From Desmodus rotundus (Eukaryota; Chordata; Mammalia; Chiroptera; Phyllostomidae), in the NCBI RefSeq assembly GCF_022682495.2, contig NW_026527544.1, positions 62,001 to 126,000 on the forward strand: a stretch of 64,000 nucleotides of DNA, written 5' to 3'. The notes under the pieces are model-generated. The model saw only the letters and a program-made list of their open reading frames with translations. It had not been told where the DNA came from and did not search any database. Shown piece by piece: positions 22,600 to 35,700 of the stretch. The stretch's first letter is position 1. Each line of letters opens with the position of its first letter. A program made the translations under genes and the position numbers.

Positions 22600-25260
22600 T
22601 GCGGTGTGTCAGGATCTAGAATTTGTGGTGCGGGTTCTGAGCACAACGGCCTCCTGAGATAAGCGGTTTCCTAGGATACGGTTTCCAAGGATACGGTTGC
22701 CTTGGTTACTGCATTCTAGAATGCGGTGTGTCAGGATCTAGAATCTCGTGGTGCCGGTTATGAGCACAACGGCCTCTTGAGATAAGCGGTTTCCTAGGAT
22801 ACGGTTTCCAAGGATACGGTTGCCTTGGATACTGCATTCTAGAATGCGCTGTGTCAGGATCTAGAATCTTGTGGTGCGGGTTCTGAGCACAATGGCCTCC
22901 TGAGATAAGCGGGTTCCTAGGATACGGTTTCCAAGTATACGGTTGCCTTGGATACTGCATTCTAGAATGTGGTGTGTCAGGATCTAGAATCTTGTGTTGC
23001 GGGTTCTGAGCACAATGGCCTCCAGAGTAAGCCGTTTCCTAGGATACGGTTTCCAAGGATACGGTGCCTTGGTTACTGCATTCTAGAATGCGGTGTGTCA
23101 GGATCTAGAATCTTGTGGTGCGGGTTCTGAGCACAATGGCCTCCTGAGATAAGCGGTTTCCTAGGATACGGTTTCCAAGGATACGGTTGCCTTGGATACT
23201 GCATTCTAGAATGCGGTGTGTCAGTATCTAGAATCTTGTGGTGCGGGTTCTGAGCACAATGGCCTCCTGAGATAAGCGGTTTCCTAGGATACGGTTTCCA
23301 AGGATACGGTTGCCTTGGATACTGCATTCTAGAATGCGGTGTGTCAGGATCTAGAATCTTGTGGTGCGGGTTCTGAGCACAATGGCCTCCTGAGATAAGC
23401 GGTTTCCTAGGATACGGTTTCCAAGGATACGGTTGCCTTGGTTACTGCATTCTAGAATGCGGTGTGTCAGGATCTAGAATCTTGTGGTGCGGGTTCTGAG
23501 CACAATGGCCTCCTGAGATAAGCGGTTTCCTAGGATACGGTTTCCAAGGATACGGTTGCCTTGGTTACTGCATTCTAGAATGCGGTGTGTCAGGATCTAG
23601 AATCTTGTGGTGCGGGTTCTGAGCACAACGGCCTCCTGAGATAAGCGGTTTCCTAGGATACGGTTTCCAAGGATACGGTTGCCTTGGATACTGCATTCTA
23701 GAATTCGGTGTGTCAGGATCTAGAATCTTGTGGTGCGGGTTCTGAGCACAATGGCCTCCTGAGATAAGCCGTTTCCTAGGATACGGTTTCCAAGGATACG
23801 GTTGCCTTGGATACTGCATTCTAGAATGCGGTGTGTCAGGATCTAGAATCTTGTGGTGCGGGTTCTGAGCACAATGGCCTCCTGAGATAAGCGGTTTCCT
23901 AGCATACGGTTTCCAAGGATACGGTTGCCTTGGATACTGCATTCTAGAATGCGGTGTGTCAGGATCTAGAATCTTGTGTTGCGGGTTCTGAGCACAATGG
24001 CCTCCAGGGTAAGCCGTTTCCTAGGATACGGTTTCCAAGGATACGGTGCCTTGGATACTGCATTCTAGAATTCGGTGTGTCAGGATCTAGAATCTTGTGG
24101 TGCGGGTTCTGAGCACAATGGCCTCCTGAGATAAGCGGTTTCCTAGCATACGGTTTCCAAGGATACGGTTGCCTTGGATACTGCATTCTAGAATTCGGTG
24201 TGTCAGGATCTAGAATCTTGTGGTGCGGGTTCTGAGCACAATGGCCTCCTGAGATAAGCGGTTTCCTAGCATACGGTTTCCAAGGATACGGTTGCCTTGG
24301 TTACTGCATTCTAGAATGCGGTGTGTCAGGATCTAGAATCTTGTGGTGCGGGTTCTGAGCACAATGGCCTCCTGAGATAAGCGGTTTCCTAGGATACGGT
24401 TTCCAAGGATACGGTTGCCTTGGATACTGCATTCTAGAATGCGGTGTATCAGGATCTAGAATCTTGTGGTGCGGGTTCTGAGCACAACGGCCTCCTGAGA
24501 TAAGCGGTTTCCTAGGATACGGTTTCCAAGGATACGGTTGCCTTGGTTACTGCATTCTAGAATGCGGTGTGTCAGGATCTAGAATCTCGTGGTGCCGGTT
24601 ATGAGCACAACGGCCTCTTGAGATAAGCGGTTTCCTAGGATACGGTTTCCAAGGATACGGTTGCCTTGGATACTGCATTCTAGAATGCGCTGTGTCAGGA
24701 TCTAGAATCTTGTGGTGCGGGTTCTGAGCACAATGGCCTCCTGAGATAAGCGGGTTCCTAGGATACGGTTTCCAAGTATACGGTTGCCTTGGATACTGCA
24801 TTCTAGAATGTGGTGTGTCAGGATCTAGAATCTTGTGTTGCGGGTTCTGAGCACAATGGCCTCCAGAGTAAGCCGTTTCCTAGGATACGGTTTCCAAGGA
24901 TACGGTGCCTTGGTTACTGCATTCTAGAATGCGGTGTGTCAGGATCTAGAATCTTGTGGTGCGGGTTCTGAGCACAATGGCCTCCTGAGATAAGCGGTTT
25001 CCTAGGATACGGTTTCCAAGGATACGGTTGCCTTGGATACTGCATTCTAGAATGCGGTGTGTCAGTATCTAGAATCTTGTGGTGCGGGTTCTGAGCACAA
25101 TGGCCTCCTGAGATAAGCGGTTTCCTAGGATACGGTTTCCAAGGATACGGTTGCCTTGGATACTGCATTCTAGAATGCGGTGTGTCAGGATCTAGAATCT
25201 TGTGGTGCGGGTTCTGAGCACAATGGCCTCCTGAGATAAGCGGTTTCCTAGGATACGGTT
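22600..25260. repeat. Local 1,841 bp (15-monomer) repeat
   Basis: A stretch of about 0.8 kb from about 22.6 kb recurs at about 24.44 kb with the same rare marks in order: TCTCGTGGTGCCGGTTATGAG, TGCGCTGTGTCAGG, GCGGGTTCCTAGG, CCAAGTATACGG and GTGTCAGTATCTAG. The offset is 1,841 bp. Edges are approximate. Confidence 0.8.
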
Positions 25261-26383
25261 TCCAAGGATACGGTTGCCTTGGATACTGCATTCTAGAATG
25301 CGGTGTGTCAGGATATAGAATCTTGTGGTGCGGGTTCTGAGCACAATGGCCTCCAGAGTAAGCCGCTTCCTAGGATACGGTTTCCAAGAATACGGTGATT
25401 GGTTACTGCATTCTAGAATGTGGTGTGTCAGGATCTAGAATCTTGTGGTGCGGGTTCTGAGCACAACGGCCTCCTTAGATAAGCGGTTTCCTAGGATACG
25501 GTTTCCAAGGATACGGTTGCCTTGGTTACTGCATTCTAGAATGCGGTGTGTCAGGATCTAGAATCTTGTGGTGCGGGTTCTGAGCACAACGGCCTCCTGA
25601 GATAAGCGGTTTCCTAGGATACGGGTTCCAAGGATACGGTTGCCTTGGTTACTGCATTCTAGAATGCGGTGTGTCAGGATCTAGAATCTTGTGGTGCGGG
25701 TTCTGAGCACAACGGCCGCCTGAGATAAGCGGTTTCCTAGGATACGGTTTCCAAGGATACGGTTGCCTTGGATACTGCATTCTAGAATGCGGTGTGTCAG
25801 GATCTAGAATCTTGTGTTGCGGGTTCTGAGCACAATGGCCTCCAGGGTAAGCCGTTTCCTAGGATACGGTTTCCAAGGATACGGTGCCTTGGTTACTGCA
25901 TTCTAGAATGCGGTGTGTCAGGATCTAGAATCTTGTGGTGCGGGTTCTGAGCACAATGGCCTCCTGAGATAAGCGGTTCCCTCGATACGGTTTCCAAGGA
26001 TACGGTTGCCTTGGATACTGCATTCTAGAATGCGGTGTGTCAGGATCTAGAATGTTGTGGTGCGGGTTCTGAGCACAACGGCCTCCTGAGATACGCGGTT
26101 TCCTAGGATACGGTTTCCAAGGATACGGTTGCCTTGGTTACTGCATTCTAGAATGCGGTGTGTCAGGATCTAGAATCTTGTGGTGCGGGTTCTGAGCACA
26201 ACGGCCTCCTGAGATAAGCGGTTTCCTAGGATACGGTTTCCAAGGATACGGTTGCCTTGGTTACTGCATTCTAGAATGCGGTGTGTCAGGATCTAGAATC
26301 TTGTGGTGCGGGTTCTGAGCACAACTGCCTCCTGAGATAAGCGGTTTCCCAGGATACGGTTTCCAAGGATACGGTTGCCTTGG

Positions 26384-29300
26384 TTACTGCATTCTAGAAT
26401 GCGGTGTGTCAGGATCTAGAATCTCGTGGTGCCGGTTATGAGCACAACGGCCTCCTGAGATAAGCGGTTTCCTAGGATACGGTTTCCAAGGATACGGTTG
26501 CCTTGGATACTGCATTCTAGAATGCGGTGTGTCAGGATCTAGAATCTTGTGGTGCGGGTTCCTAGCACAATGGCCTCCTGAGATAAGCGGTTTCCTAGGA
26601 TACGGTTTCCAAGTATACGGTTGCCTTGGGTACTGCATTCTAGAATGCGGTGTGTCAGGATCTAGAATCTTGTGTTGCGGGTTCTGAGCACAATGGCCTC
26701 CAGAGTAAGCCGTTTCCTAGGATACGGTTTCCAAGGATACGGTGCCTTGGTTACTGCATTCTAGAATGCGGTGTGTCAGGATCTAGAATCTTGTGGTGCG
26801 GGTTCTGAGCACAACGGCCTCCTGAGATAAGCGGTTTCCTAGGATACGGTTTCCAAGGATACGGTTGCCTTGGTTACTGCATTCTAGAATGCGGTGTGTC
26901 AGGATCTAGAATCTCGTGGTGCCGGTTATGAGCACAACGGCCTCTTGAGATAAGCGGTTTCCTAGGATACGGTTTCCAAGGATACGGTTGCCTTGGATAC
27001 TGCATTCTAGAATGCGCTGTGTCAGGATCTAGAATCTTGTGGTGCGGGTTCTGAGCACAATGGCCTCCTGAGATAAGCGGGTTCCTAGGATACGGTTTCC
27101 AAGTATACGGTTGCCTTGGATACTGCATTCTAGAATGTGGTGTGTCAGGATCTAGAATCTTGTGTTGCGGGTTCTGAGCACAATTGCCTCCAGAGTAAGC
27201 CGTTTCCTAGGATACGGTTTCCAAGGATACGGTGCCTTGGTTACTGCATTCTAGAATGCGGTGTGTCAGGATCTAGAATCTTGTGGTGCGGGTTCTGAGC
27301 ACAAGGGCCTCCTGAGATAAGCGGTTTCCTAGATTACGGTTTCCAAGGATACGGTTGCCTTGGATACTGCATTCTAGAATGCGGTGTGTCAGGATCTAGA
27401 ATCTTGTGGTGCGGGTTCTGAGTACAATGGCCTCCTGAGATAAGTGGTTTCCTAGGATACGGGTTCCAAGGATACGGTTGCCTTGGTTACTGCATTCTAG
27501 AATGCGGTGTGTCAGGATCTAGAATATCGTGGTGCCGGTTATGAGCACAACGGCCTCCTGAGATAAGCGGTTTCCTAGGATACGGTTTCCAAGGATACGG
27601 TTGCCTTGGATACTGCATTCTAGAATGCGGTGTGTCAGGATCTAGAATCTTGTGGTGCGGGTTCTGAGCACAATGGCCTCCTGAGATAAGCGGTTTCCTA
27701 GGATACGGTTTCCAAGGGTACGGTTGCCTTGGATACTGCATTCTAGAATGCGGTGTGTCAGGATCTAGAATCTTGTGGTGCGGGTTCTGAGTACAATGGC
27801 CCCCTGAGATAAGTGGTTTCCTAGGATACGGGTTCCAAGGATACGGTTGCCTTGGTTACTGCATTCTAGAATGCGGTGTGTCAGGATCTAGAATCTCGTG
27901 GTGCCGGTTATGAGCACAACGGCCTCCTGAGATAAGCGGTTTCCTAGGATACGGTTTCCAAGGATACGGTTGCCTTGGATACTGCATTCTAGAATGCGGT
28001 GTGTCAGGATCTAGAATCTTGTGGTGCGGGTTCTGAGCACAATGGCCTCCTGAGATAAGCGGTTTCCTAGGATACGGTTTCCAAGTATACGGTTGCCTTG
28101 GGTACTGCATTCTAGAATGCGGTTTGTCAGGATCTAGAATCTTGTGTTGCGAGTTCTGAGCACAATGGCCTCCAGAGTAAGCCGTTTCCTAGGATACGGT
28201 TTCCAAGGATACGGTGCCTTGGTTACTGCATTCTAGAATGCGGTGTGTCAGGATCTAGAATCTTGTGGTGCGGGTTCTGAGCACAACGGCCTCCTGAGAT
28301 AAGCGGTTTCCTAGGATACGGTTTCCAAGGATACGGTTGCCTTGGTTACTGCATTCTAGAATGCGGTGTGTCAGGATCTAGAATCTCGTGGTGCCGGTTA
28401 TGAGCACAACGGCCTCTTGAGATAAGCGGTTTCCTAGGATACGGTTTCCAAGGATACGGTTGCCTTGGATACTGCATTCTAGAATGCGCTGTGTCAGGAT
28501 CTAGAATCTTGTGGTGCGGGTTCTGAGCACAATGGCCTCCTGAGATAAGCGGGTTCCTAGGATACGGTTTCCAAGTATACGGTTGCCTTGGATACTGCAT
28601 TCTAGAATGTGGTGTGTCAGGATCTAGAATCTTGTGTTGCGGGTTCTGAGCACAATTGCCTCCAGAGTAAGCCGTTTCCTAGGATACGGTTTCCAAGGAT
28701 ACGGTGCCTTGGTTACTGCATTCTAGAATGTGGTGTGTCAGGATCTAGAATCTTGTGGTGCGGGTTCTGAGCACAAGGGCCTCCTGAGATAAGCGGTTTC
28801 CTAGGATACGGTTTCCAAGGATACGGTTGCCTTGGATACTGCATTCTAGAATGCGGTGTGTCAGGATCTAGAATCTTGTGGTGCGGGTTCTGAGTACAAT
28901 GGCCTCCTGAGATAAGTGGTTTCCTAGGATACGGGTTCCAAGGATACGGTTGCCTTGGTTACTGCATTCTAGAATGCGGTGTGTCAGGATCTAGAATCTC
29001 GTGGTGCCGGTTATGAGCACAACGGCCTCCTGAGATAAGCGGTTTCCTAGGATACGGTTTCCAAGGATACGGTTGCCTTGGATACTGCATTCTAGAATGC
29101 GGTGTGTCAGGATCTAGAATCTTGTGGTGCGGGTTCTGAGCACAATGGCCTCCTGAGATAAGCGGTTTCCTAGGATACGGTTTGCAAGGATACGGTTGCC
29201 TTGGATACTGCATTCTAGAATGCGGTGTGTCAGGATCTAGAATCTTGTGGTGCGGGTTCTGAGTACAATGGCCTCCTGAGATAAGTGGTTTCCTAGGATA

Positions 29301-29512
29301 CGGGTTCCAAGGATACGGTTGCCTTGGTTACTGCATTCTAGAATGCGGTGTGTCAGGATCTAGAATCTCGTGGTGCCGTTTATGAGCACAACGGCCTCCT
29401 GAGATAAGCGGTTTCCTAGGATACGGTTTCCAAGGATACGGTTGCCTTGGATACTGCATTCTAGAATGCGGTGTGTCAGGATCTAGAATCTTGTGGTGCG
29501 GGTTCTGAGCAC
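26384..29512. repeat. Second 12-monomer HOR, 1,472 bp period
   Basis: Equivalent points at 26,384 and 27,856, 26,874 and 28,346, and 27,487 and 28,959 are each 1,472 bp apart. The set of marks (TCTCGTGG/TTATGAG, TGCGCTGTG, GCGGGTTCC, GAGTACAATGGCC with AAGTGG and ACGGGTTCC) recurs in order. A further match to 26,384-27,741 occurs at 31,413-32,770 (offset 5,029). This 12-mer is composed of different monomers from the 1,469 bp one. Confidence 0.82.
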
Positions 29513-31412
29513 AACGGCCTCCTGAGAAAGCGGTTTCCTAGGATACGGTTTCCAAGGATACGGTTGCCTTGGTTACTGCATTCTAGAATGCGGTGTGTCA
29601 GGATCTAGAATCTTGTGGTGCGGGTTCTGAGCACAACGGCCTCCTGAGATAAGCCGTTTCCTAGGATACGGTTTCCAAGGATACGGTTGCCTTGGATACT
29701 GCATTCTAGAATGCGGTGTGTCAGGATCTAGAATCTTGTGGTGCGGGTTCTGAGCACAACGGCCTCCTGAGATAAGCGGTTTCCTAGGATACGGTTTCCA
29801 AGGATACGGTTGCCTTGGTTACTGCATTCTAGAATGCGGTGTGTCAGGATCTAGAATCTTGTGGTGCGGGTTCTGAGCACAACGGCCTCCTGAGATAAGC
29901 GGTTTCCTAGGATACGGTTTCCAAGGATACGGTTGCCTTGGTTACTGCATTCTAGAATGCGGTGTGTCAGGATCTAGAATCTCGTGGTGCCGGTTATGAG
30001 CACAACGGCCTCTTGAGATAAGCGGTTTCCTAGGATACGGTTTCCAAGGATACGGTTGCCTTGGATACTGCATTCTAGAATGCGCTGTGTCAGGATCTAG
30101 AATCTTGTGGTGCGGGTTCTGAGCACAATGGCCTCCTGAGATAAGCGGTTTCCTAGGATACGGTTTCCAAGGATACGGTTGCCTTGGATACTGCATTCTA
30201 GAATGCGGTGTGTCAGGATCTAGAATCTTGTGGTGCGGGTTCTGAGCACAATGGCCTCCTGAGATAAGCGGTTTCCTAGGATACGGTTTCCAAGGATACG
30301 GTTGCCTTGGATACTGCATTCTAGAATGCGGTGTGTCAGGATCTAGAATCTTGTGGTGCGAGTTCTGAGCACAATGGCCTCCTGAGATAAGCGGTTTCCT
30401 AGGATACGTTTTCCAAGGATACGGTTGCCTTGGATACTGCATTCTAGAATGCGGTGTGTCAGGATCTAGAATCTTGTGGTGCGGGTTCTGAGCACAATGG
30501 CCTGCAGAGTAAGCCGCTTCCTAGGATACGGTTTCCAAGAATACGGTGATTGGTTACTGCATTCTAGAATGTGGTGTGTCAGGATCTAGAATCTTGTGGT
30601 GCGGGTTCTGAGCACAACGGCCTCCTGAGATAAGCGGTTTCCTAGCATACGGTTTCCAAGGATACGGTTGCCTTGGTTACTGCATTCTAGAATGCGGTGT
30701 GTCAGGATCTAGAATCTTGTGGTGCGGGTTCTGAGAACAACGGCCTCCTGAGATAAGCGGTTTCCTAGGATACGGGTTCCAAGGATACGGTTGCCTTGGT
30801 TACTGCATTCTAGAATGCGGTGTGTCAGGATCTAGAATCTTGTGGTGCGGGTTCTGAGCACAACGGCCTCCTGAGATAAGCGGTTTCCTAGGATACGGTT
30901 TCCAAGGATACGGTTGCCTTGGATACTGCATTCTAGAATGCGGTGTGTCAGGATCTAGAATCTTGTGTTGCGGGTTCTGAGCACAATGGCCTCCAGGGTA
31001 AGCCGTTTCCTAGGATACGGTTTCCAAGGATACGGTGCCTTGGTTACTGCATTCTAGAATGCGGTGTGTCAGGATCTAGAATCTTGTGGTGCGGGTTCTG
31101 AGCACAACGGCCTCCTGAGATACGCGGTTTCCTAGGATACGGTTTCCAAGGATACGGTTGCCTTGGTTACTGCATTCTAGAATGCGGTGTGTCAGGATCT
31201 AGAATCTTGTGGTGCGGGTTCTGAGCACAACGGCCTCCTGAGATAAGCGGTTTCCTAGGATACGGTTTCCAAGGATACGGTTGCCTTGGTTACTGCATTC
31301 TAGAATGCGGTGTGTCAGGATCTAGAATCTTGTGGTGCGGGTTCTGAGCACAACGGCCTCCTGAGATAAGCGGTTTCCCAGGATACGGTTTCCAAGGATA
31401 CGGTTGCCTTTG

Positions 31413-32770
31413 TTACTGCATTCTAGAATGCGGTGTGTCAGGATCTAGAATCTCGTGGTGCCGGTTATTAGCACAACGGCCTCCTGAGATAAGCGGTTTC
31501 CTAGGATACGGTTTCCAAGGATACGGTTGCCTTGGATACTGCATTCTAGAATGCGGTGTGTCAGGATCTAGAATCTTGTGGTGCGGGTTCTGAGCACAAT
31601 GGCCTCCTGAGATAAGCGGTTTCCTAGGATACGGTTTCCAAGTATACGGTTGCCTTGGATACTGCATTCTAGAATGCGGTGTGTCAGGATCTAGAATCTT
31701 GTGTTGCGGGTTCTGAGCACAATGGCCTCCAGAGTAAGCCGTTTCCTAGGATACGGTTTCCAAGGATACGGTGCCTTGGTTACTGCATTCTAGAATGCGG
31801 TGTGTCAGGATCTAGAATCTTGTGGTGCGGGTTCTGAGCACAACGGCCTCCTGAGATAAGCGGTTTCCTAGGATACGGTTTCCAAGGATACGGTTGCCTT
31901 GGTTACTGCATTCTAGAATGCGGTGTGTCAGGATCTAGAATCTCATGGTGCCGGTTATGAGCACAACGGCCTCTTGAGATAAGCGGTTTCCTAGGATACG
32001 GTTTCCAAGGATACGGTTGCCTTGGATACTGCATTCTAGAATGCGCTGTGTCAGGATCTAGAATCTTGTGGTGCGGGTTCTGAGCACAATGGCCTCCTGA
32101 GATAAGCGGGTTCCTAGGATACGGTTTCCAAGTATACGGTTGCCTTGGATACTGCATTCTAGAATGTGGTGTGTCAGGATCTAGAATCTTGTGTTGCGGG
32201 TTCTGAGCACAATGGCCTCCAGAGTAAGCCGTTTCCTAGGATACGGTTTCCAAGGATACGGTGCCTTGGTTACTGCATTCTAGAATGCGGTGTGTCAGGA
32301 TCTAGAATCTTGTGGTGCGGGTTCTGAGCACAAGGGCCTCCTGAGATAAGCGGTTTCCTAGGATACGGTTTCCAAGGATACGGTTGCCTTGGATACTGCA
32401 TTCTAGAATGCGGTGTGTCAGGATCTAGAATCTTGTGGTGCGGGTTCTGAGTACAATGGCCTCCTGAGAAAAGTGGTTTCCTAGGATACGGTTTCCAAGG
32501 ATACGGTTGCCTTGTTTACTGCATTCTAGAATGCGGTGTGTCAGGATCTAGAATCTCGTGGTGCCGGTTATGAGCACAACGGCCTCCTGAGATAAGCGGT
32601 TTCCTAGGATACGGTTTCCAAGGATACGGTTGCCTTGGATACTGCATTCTAGAATGCGGTGTGTCAGGATCTAGAATCTTGTGGTGCGGGTTCTGAGCAC
32701 AATGGCCTCCTGAGATAAGCGGTTTCCTAGGATACGGTTTCCAAGGATACGGTTGCCTTGGATACTGCAT
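31413..32770. repeat. Additional copy of the 1,472 bp HOR segment
   Basis: Three marker points keep the same spacing as at 26,384, 26,874 and 27,487 (constant offset 5,029). Small changes include TCTCATGGTG and GAGAAAAGTGG. It is separated from the first pair by about 2 kb of reshuffled monomers. Confidence 0.78.
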
Positions 32771-35700
32771 TCTAGAATGCGGTGTGTCAGGATCTAGAAT
32801 CTTGTGGTGCGGGTTCTGAGTACAATGGCCTCCTGAGATAAGTGGTTTCCTAGGACACGGGTTCCAAGGATACGGTTGCCTTGGTTACTGCATTCTAGAA
32901 TGCGGTGTGTCAGGATCTAGAATCTCGTGGTGCCGGTTATGAGCACAACGGCCTCCTGAGATAAGCGGTTTCCTAGGATACGGTTTCCAAGGATACGGTT
33001 GCCTTGGATACTGCATTCTAGAATGCGGTGTGTCAGGATCTAGAATCTTGTGGTGCGGGTTCTGAGCACAACGGCCTCCTGAGATAAGCGGTTTCCTAGG
33101 ATACGGTTTCCAAGGATACGGTTGCCTTGGTTACTGCATTCTAGAATGCGGTGTGTCAGGATCTAGAATCTCGTGGTGCCGGTTATGAGCACAACGGCCT
33201 CTTGAGATAAGCGGTTTCCTAGGATACGGTTTCCAAGGATACGGTTGCCTTGGATACTGCATTCTAGAATGTGGTGTGTCAGGATCTAGAATCTTGTGTT
33301 GGGGGTTCTGAGCACAATGGCCTCCAGAGTAAGCCGTTTCCTAGGATACGGTTTCCAAGGATACGGTGCCTTGGTTACTGCATTCTAGAATGCGGTGTGT
33401 CAGGATCTAGAATCTTGTGGTGCGGGTTCTGAGCACAATGGCCTCCTGAGATAAGCGGTTTCCTAGGATACGGTTTCCAAGGATACGGTTGCCTTGGATA
33501 CTGCATTCTAGAATGCAGTGTGTCAGGATCTAGAATCTTGTGGTGCGGGTTCTGAGCACAATGGCCTCCTGAGATAAGCGGTTTCCAAGGATACGGTTTC
33601 CAAGGATACGGTTGCCTTGGATACTGCATTCTAGAATGCGGTGTGTCAGGATCTAGAATCTTGTGGTGCGGGTTCTGAGCACAATGGCCTCCTGAGATAA
33701 GCGGTTTCCTAGGATACGGTTTCCAAGGATACGGTTGCCTTGGATACTGCATTCTAGAATGCGGTGTGTCAGGATCTAGAATCTTGTGGTGCGGGTTCTG
33801 AGCACAATGGCCTCCAGAGTAAGCCGCTTCCTAGGATACGGTTTCCAAGAATACGGTGATTGGTTACTGCATTCTAGAATGTGGTGTGTCAGGATCTAGA
33901 ATCTTGTGGTGCGGGTTCTGAGCACAACGGCCTCCTGAGATAAGCGGTTTCCTAGGATACGGTTTCCAAGGATACGTTTGCCTTGGTTACTGCATTCTAG
34001 AATGCGCTGTGTCAGGATCTAGAATCTTGTGGTGCGGGTTCTGAGCACAACGGCCTCCTGAGGTAAGCGGTTTCCTAGGATACGGGTTCCAAGGATACGG
34101 TTGCCTTGGTTACTGCATTCTAGAATGCGGTGTGTCAGGATCTAGAATCTTGTGGTGCGGGTTCTGAGCACAACGGCCTCCTGAGATAAGCGGTTTCCTA
34201 GGATACGGTTTCCAAGGATACGGTTGCCTTGGTTACTGCATTCTAGAATGCGGTGTGTCAGGATCTAGAATCTTGTGGTGCGGGTTCTGAGCACAACGGC
34301 CTCCTGAGATAAGCCGTTTCCTAGGATACGGTTTCCAAGGATACGGTTGCCTTGGATACTGCATTCTAGAATGCGGTGTGTCAGGATCTAGAATCTTGTG
34401 GTGCGGGTTCTGAGCACAACGGACTCCTGAGATAAGCGGTTTCCTAGGATACGGTTTCCAAGGATACGGTTGCCTTGGTTACTGCATTCTAGAATGCGGT
34501 GTGTCAGGATCTAGAATCTTGTGTTGCGGGTTCTGAGCACAACGGCCTCCTCAGATAAGCGGTTTCCTAGGATACGGTTTCCAAGGATACGGTTGCCTTG
34601 GTTACTGCATTCTAGAATGCGGTGTGTCAGGATCTAGAATCTCGTGGTGCCGGTTATGAGCACAAAGGCCTCTTGAGATAAGCGGTTTCCTAGGATACGG
34701 TTTCCAAGGATACGGTTGCCTTGGATACTGCATTCTAGAATGCGCTGTGTCAGGATCTAGAATCTTGTGGTGCGGGTTCTGAGCACAATGGCCTCCTGAG
34801 ATAAGCGGGTTCCTAGGATACGGTTTCCAAGTATACAGTTGCCTTGGATACTGCATTCTAGAATGTGGTGTGTCAGGATCTAGAATCTTGTGTTGCGGGT
34901 TCTGAGCACAATGGCCTCCAGAGTAAGCCGTTTCCTAGGATACGGTTTCCAAGGATACGGTGCCTTGGTTACTGCATTCTAGAATGCGGTGTGTCAGGAT
35001 CTAGAATCTTGTGGTGCGGGTTCTGAGCACAAGGGCCTCCTGAGATAAGCGGTTTCCTAGGATACGGTTTCCAAGGATACGGTTGCCTTGGATACTGCAT
35101 TCTAGAATGCGGTGTGTCAGGATGTAGAATCTTGTGGTGCGGGTTCTGAGTACAATGGCCTCCTGAGATAAGTGGTTTCCTAGGATACGGGTTCCAAGGA
35201 TACGGTTGCCTTGGTTACTGCATTCTAGAATGCGGTGTGTCAGGATCTAGAATCTCGTGGTGCCGGTTATGAGCACAACGGCCTCCTGAGATAAGCGGTT
35301 TCCTAGGATACGGTTTCCAAGGATACGGTTGCCTTGGATACTGCATTCTAGAATGCGGTGTGTCAGGATCTAGAATCTTGTGGTGCGGGTTCTGAGCACA
35401 ACGGCCTCCTGAGATAAGCGGTTTCCTAGGATACGGTTTCCAAGGATACGGTTGCCTTGGTTACTGCATTCTAGAATGCGGTGTGTCAGGATCTAGAATC
35501 TTGTGGTGCGGGTTCTGAGCACAACGGCCTCCTGAGATAAGCCGTTTCCTAGGATACGGTTTCCAAGGATACGGTTGCCTTGGATACTGCATTCTAGAAT
35601 GCGGTGTGTCAGGATCTAGAATCTTGTGGTGCGGGTTCTGAGCACAACGGCCTCCTGAGATAAGCGGTTTCCTAGGATACGGTTTCCAAGGATACGGTTG

